From contig DDIE01000071.1 of assembly GCA_002338385.1 (NCBI GenBank), positions 1-8,550 of the forward strand: 8,550 nt of DNA, given 5' to 3'. This DNA comes from Proteobacteria bacterium UBA1858 (GTDB lineage: Bacteria > Pseudomonadota > Gammaproteobacteria > UBA4575). The notes below the pieces were generated by a model. It ran no database searches, had not been told where the DNA came from, and saw nothing but the letters and a program-made list of their open reading frames with translations. Positions 5,885 to 8,550 of the stretch are shown piece after piece. Both the position numbers and the translations under genes were made by a program. Position 1 is the first letter of the stretch; the number at the start of each line of letters is the position of its first letter.

Positions 5885-6826
5885 ATGGGACATTCTAAAA
5901 ACATACTGGTTGCGGGTGGTGCTGGTTTCATCGGCACTAATCTTATCAAAAGCCTGCTTGATCAGGATCATCACGTCATTTGTCTGGATAATTTTTTAAC
6001 TGGTCACCGCAGCAATCTAATGCACCTTGAAGATAACTCCCGGCTATCAATTCTTGAGCATGACGTCATCCAGCCCATGGATATGCAGGTCGATATGATT
6101 TATAACTTGGCATGTGCAGGCTCCCCACCTGCCTACCAGGCTGATCCTATCCACACCCTAAAAACATCGGTCTACGGTGTAGAAAACCTTGCACAGCTCG
6201 CACTCAAAAATCACTGCCCCATGTTTCATGCTTCAACCAGTGAAATATATGGCGAGCCCCTGAACCATCCACAACAAGAGTCTGATTGGGGAAATGTGAA
6301 TACTCTCGGTATTCGCGCTTGTTATGACGAGGGTAAACGAGCGGCAGAGGCGTTATTGTTTGACTATAAACGGAGCCATGGCTTAGATATAAGAATCGCC
6401 CGAATCTTCAACACCTATGGACCGAATATGCAGGCTGATGATGGTCGTGTGATTTCTAATTTTATCAATCAAGTATTAAGATCAGAGCCGATGTCTATGT
6501 ACGGCCAAGGTGAGCAGACGCGCTCATTTTGTTACGTTGACGATATGGTTGAGGCCATTCAGGCCTTAATGGCACTCGCGAGCGCCCCAGCATCACCCGT
6601 TAATCTGGGTAATCCGAGTGAATATAGCATGCTGGAAATTGCTGACACCATTGCCAGTCTGCTAAATTGCAGGCCGCAACTGGTATTCAAGCCACTGCCT
6701 GAGGATGATCCTACCCGGCGCTGTCCCGATATAAGTCTAGCTCAGACGCTGTTGGACTGGTCTCCCAGTACTGATTTAATCCACGGACTTAGCCGGACGA
6801 TTGCGTATTTTAAGAACCAATTGTGA
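5885..6826 (+). CDS. UDP-glucuronate decarboxylase (UDP-xylose synthase), SDR epimerase family
   Basis: This cytoplasmic, NAD-dependent extended short-chain dehydrogenase of 313 residues converts UDP-glucuronate to UDP-xylose. The Rossmann motif GGAGFIG is at 11-17, followed by LDNFLTG (34-40). Family-specific blocks are YQADPIHTLKTSVYG (84-98), ASTSEIYG (116-123) with the catalytic Ser/Thr and Glu, WGNVN (135-139), CYDEGKR (146-152) with catalytic Y147 and K151, RIFNTYGP (173-180), DGRVISNF (186-193), and QTRSFCYVDD (211-220). The length is normal for bacterial UXS. The usual CPASP motif reads CAGSP here (76-81 region), a small departure. No strong ribosome-binding sequence precedes the ATG. 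The 3' end overlaps the convergent sulfotransferase gene by 51 bp. UDP-xylose would feed glycosyltransferases such as the one encoded next door. A related dehydratase activity is less likely given the CYDEGKR block. Confidence 0.9.
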   Translation: MGHSKNILVAGGAGFIGTNLIKSLLDQDHHVICLDNFLTGHRSNLMHLEDNSRLSILEHDVIQPMDMQVDMIYNLACAGSPPAYQADPIHTLKTSVYGVENLAQLALKNHCPMFHASTSEIYGEPLNHPQQESDWGNVNTLGIRACYDEGKRAAEALLFDYKRSHGLDIRIARIFNTYGPNMQADDGRVISNFINQVLRSEPMSMYGQGEQTRSFCYVDDMVEAIQALMALASAPASPVNLGNPSEYSMLEIADTIASLLNCRPQLVFKPLPEDDPTRRCPDISLAQTLLDWSPSTDLIHGLSRTIAYFKNQL

Positions 6827-7933
6827 TAGTGAGCGGTGTTTGCTGATCTTTCTTTTATAGTGTTCAAATGTATCTCTGAACTTGATCACAACATCGGCAG
6901 GTAAGCGAGCGTATATCTCAGCAAGAAGAATATTTAGACTGTGTCTACTTTTAAAATGAGTATCCAAAAAAGCTTCTCGCACAACCGCACGCATAATAGC
7001 TGCGTTTAATGGAGACTTATCTGGCCGGTAGGCATCACGCTCCTGTCCATATATTTTCGGATATCTATTAGCGTACAAGTAGTCGCGTCCTAGATGCTTT
7101 TGAGCAAATTTTGATTCAACTGGATAGTATCGATCGCAAATAGCTTTTATTCTTTTATCGGGCAAAGAATTTAAAACTGAAATCTCTGTGTTACGTGGCA
7201 AATATTGCCGATATTTATGATACGGCGCACTAGGCACATATTTGTTCAGGAAACACATCCTATCAAGCACCTCACGGTGTGCGCCAAGATTGTGCCGATG
7301 ATCGTATGCTGAAAGACCGTGATCATGCAGTCCTAAGAACCGCATCATGTGATCAACAGAATCATAGTCTGTGGTTTCCTGTTCATTGTAGACTAGGAGA
7401 TGAACTCTATCCTCGCCAAAAGTTTCTTTGAGTGTATCAATATACGCTAGGTCACCCGTGTAATTATATTTCTTAAAGAATGTATATAAATCATCACCGT
7501 TACTAAAACGGACATATTCCTGCCAGATGCCACATATATACTCAATGGCTCGACGCAGAGTAATCACAATATGAACATTATGTTGTTGCAGCTTTTTTAA
7601 TGCTCTGTGACTCAGCTTGTGCTCTTTTAGTCGGCTGTAAAACAAATTCTCTTCCGACAGGAACAGCGTATTAATCGCAGGATTAGATTGATATTCGGCA
7701 AGTACCTTATCGAACTGACTGGCATCATAGTTTTTGTTTGTGAGGATGTAGCCATTAACGAAGCGATACCGTCCATAGGGCCCAAGATAAGTTTCTGGGT
7801 TGGCTGTATCAGGATAATACAATCCCTGTTCTAGGAGAGCGTCCCTGTTATGGACACAAAAGTGTTGCAGAGAGGTGGTGCCTGTTTTGTGGGCCCCCAT
7901 GTGGATGACGACTTTCTTATTATCTGCTGACAT
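6776..7933 (-). CDS. PAPS-dependent sulfotransferase family protein
   Basis: This 385-residue protein has a P-loop sulfotransferase domain. HMGAHKTGTTSLQ (11-23) is the 5'-phosphosulfate loop, FLSEENLF (91-98) follows a predicted strand, and ITLRRAIEYICGIWQEYVR (124-142) is the 3'-phosphate-binding strand and helix, with R127/R128 in place; the serine often found here appears to be replaced by cysteine or glycine (YICG). Such enzymes transfer sulfate from PAPS to carbohydrate or other hydroxyl groups. There is no signal peptide or membrane segment, so a cytoplasmic role on nucleotide-linked or lipid-linked glycans is likely. The C-terminus is basic. The ATG at 7933 has an AGG ribosome-binding sequence 7 bases upstream. 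Context with a glycosyltransferase and UDP-xylose synthase suggests sulfation of a surface polysaccharide. No PAPS-synthesis genes are in the window. Confidence 0.82.
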   Translation of the reverse strand: MSADNKKVVIHMGAHKTGTTSLQHFCVHNRDALLEQGLYYPDTANPETYLGPYGRYRFVNGYILTNKNYDASQFDKVLAEYQSNPAINTLFLSEENLFYSRLKEHKLSHRALKKLQQHNVHIVITLRRAIEYICGIWQEYVRFSNGDDLYTFFKKYNYTGDLAYIDTLKETFGEDRVHLLVYNEQETTDYDSVDHMMRFLGLHDHGLSAYDHRHNLGAHREVLDRMCFLNKYVPSAPYHKYRQYLPRNTEISVLNSLPDKRIKAICDRYYPVESKFAQKHLGRDYLYANRYPKIYGQERDAYRPDKSPLNAAIMRAVVREAFLDTHFKSRHSLNILLAEIYARLPADVVIKFRDTFEHYKRKISKHRSLSQLVLKIRNRPAKSVD

Positions 7934-7960
7934 AAATGACCTGAGTGTGGCTATACAATC

Positions 7961-7980
7961 GCTAGTGCTAAAGCACTAGC
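7961..7980. repeat. Perfect inverted repeat upstream of the sulfotransferase gene
   Basis: GCTAGTGCT (7961-7969) and AGCACTAGC (7972-7980) are exact reverse complements separated by AA. The repeat lies 28-47 bp before the sulfotransferase ATG, in the 5' untranslated or promoter region. No T-run flanks it on either strand, so a terminator is unlikely. It may be an operator for a dimeric regulator or an RNA hairpin in the leader. Confidence 0.6.
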
Positions 7981-8043
7981 AAGTATCGCTCAGCTGCAGA
8001 CCAAATGCGAGCACCTTAAGACTTACACCATACGGACTAGTAC

Positions 8044-8276
8044 TTAGAACTTGAGATCGAAACGCAGTCGTGCCGCGACTGATTGTATATCTTCATCAGA
8101 ATTATAAGCCTCTATTTTGGCATACAGCATGACATCGTCAGATCATTGATCATTTACAACCAGTAAGGCGCCACCATAGATATTGGATTCATCACTGTCG
8201 TCAAAGCTGACCGCCTGTGAGTTTCACTCTCTTGCTGGATACTACGTATCTTATTGACGCGTGTCCGGTTCAAAAT
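8044..8276 (-). pseudogene. Decayed 3' end of an outer-membrane beta-barrel gene
   Basis: Read on the minus strand, the last frame gives SDDVMLYAKIEAYNS, then DEDIQSVAARLRFDLKF and a TAA (8044-8046). The alternating hydrophobic pattern and terminal phenylalanine are the Bam-recognised C-terminal strand of outer-membrane barrels. Upstream in the same frame, after an in-frame TGA (8143-8145), the reading continues with NSQAVSFDDSDESNIYGGAL and LVVNDQ, so the TGA probably replaced a tryptophan TGG. Near 8223-8230 the barrel-like reading appears to switch frame to NRTRVNKIRSIQQESE (8276 to about 8226), suggesting a second lesion. No start codon or upstream body is present; the fragment stops about 20 bp from the tRNA-Phe 3' end. 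The stretch 7934-8295 holds no other gene that I can see. The identity of the parent porin or barrel is unknown. Confidence 0.6.
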
Positions 8277-8295
8277 TTATTCGCGATATTAAAGA

Positions 8296-8371
<76 letters not shown>

Positions 8372-8389
8372 AATAAGAGTAGGTCGCGT

Positions 8390-8418
8390 ATTGAACAGAA
8401 ATTGTTGGATGGTGTCAA
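8390..8418 (-). promoter_or_regulatory. Sigma-70 promoter of tRNA-Phe with GC-rich discriminator
   Basis: On the minus strand a perfect TTGACA -35 (8413-8418) is followed after 17 bp by TTCAAT (8390-8395), then ACGCGACC. A strong -35 with a GC-rich discriminator is the hallmark of growth-rate and stringently controlled stable-RNA promoters. The predicted start is near 8383, about 12 bases before the mature tRNA 5' end. The -35 overlaps the stop codon of the gene upstream. Confidence 0.75.
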
Positions 8419-8550
8419 CTTGATGGAGGAATATAGCCTTCTGCTCTAGCGTACTCCTCATTTTCAAGAAACCGATGCATTTCTTTCATCAAAAATTTTC
8501 TCGAGTCTGGTTCCATCAAACTCAACCGATGTTCGTTAATTAGCATGGTT
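8415..8550 (-). CDS. Unidentified protein, C-terminal part or short complete frame (runs to window edge)
   Basis: An open minus-strand frame enters from the right edge and ends at TGA (8415-8417). The visible part includes MLINEHRLSLMEPDSRKFL followed by MKEMHRFLENEEYARAEGY and IPPSS. An ATG lies at 8544-8546, but the frame is still open at the edge, so this is more likely the C-terminal tail of a longer protein than a 43-residue gene. The segment is charged and helical, with a Pro-Pro-Ser-Ser end. I do not recognise the family. The stop codon lies inside the -35 hexamer of the tRNA-Phe promoter. Confidence 0.5.
   Translation of the reverse strand, partial: TMLINEHRLSLMEPDSRKFLMKEMHRFLENEEYARAEGYIPPSS

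Noticed and set aside
5818..5949. 44-residue N-terminal extension of the glycosyltransferase
   Set aside because: It would run antisense through the decarboxylase Rossmann motif, and the GT2 domain starts right after the ATG at 5817.
8143..8145. In-frame TGA in the barrel remnant as selenocysteine
   Set aside because: The fragment has no start, there is probably a further frameshift upstream, and no selenocysteine-insertion hairpin is evident; loss of a tryptophan codon is simpler.

Overview
The window looks like chromosomal DNA of a Gram-negative, probably free-living or marine-type gammaproteobacterium. The evidence is a Zur regulator of the proteobacterial type, an E. coli-like tRNA-Phe with an encoded CCA, an outer-membrane beta-barrel remnant ending in phenylalanine, and a beta-helix surface protein with a PEP-CTERM/IPTL-like tail. 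I cannot name the genus. The DNA is moderately AT-rich and the genes are short, closely packed and often convergent.

Left part (1-2900): an unrecognised 88-residue protein (195-461, +) is followed by a metal-linked block. A haem-oxygenase-like diiron oxidase (HDO/'iron-containing redox enzyme' family, 481-1179, -) is transcribed away from zur (1278-1742, +). Zur's stop codon overlaps the start of a MerC-family four-helix membrane protein (1739-2164, +). An imperfect 22-bp palindrome with a TGTTATAACA core lies between the divergent genes and is a good Zur-operator candidate. It could make the oxidase, zur and the MerC protein one small zinc-responsive unit. A 92-residue hypothetical protein (2167-2445, -) and a small EutQ-like cupin (2531-2881, +) complete this part.

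Middle (2900-4675): one long minus-strand gene encodes a right-handed beta-helix protein with a C-terminal sorting-type tail but no signal peptide. Upstream, in the same frame, lies a Shine-Dalgarno-preceded leader that resembles a signal peptide and is separated from the gene body by one TAA. The gene may be broken, or it may be translated by re-initiation.

Right part (4675-7933): a surface-glycan set contains a family 2 glycosyltransferase (-), a UDP-glucuronate decarboxylase (UDP-xylose synthase, +) and a PAPS-dependent sulfotransferase-family protein (-). Together they suggest a xylose- and/or sulfate-bearing extracellular polysaccharide or lipopolysaccharide decoration. The decarboxylase and sulfotransferase genes overlap tail-to-tail by 51 bp.

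Right edge (7934-8550): this holds a perfect inverted repeat upstream of the sulfotransferase, a decayed 3' end of an outer-membrane beta-barrel gene, tRNA-Phe(GAA) on the minus strand with a recognisable stringent-type promoter, and the 3' end of an unidentified gene running off the window. The truncated barrel gene directly against the tRNA 3' end is a plausible recombination or island junction, but no duplicated attachment site is visible within the window.
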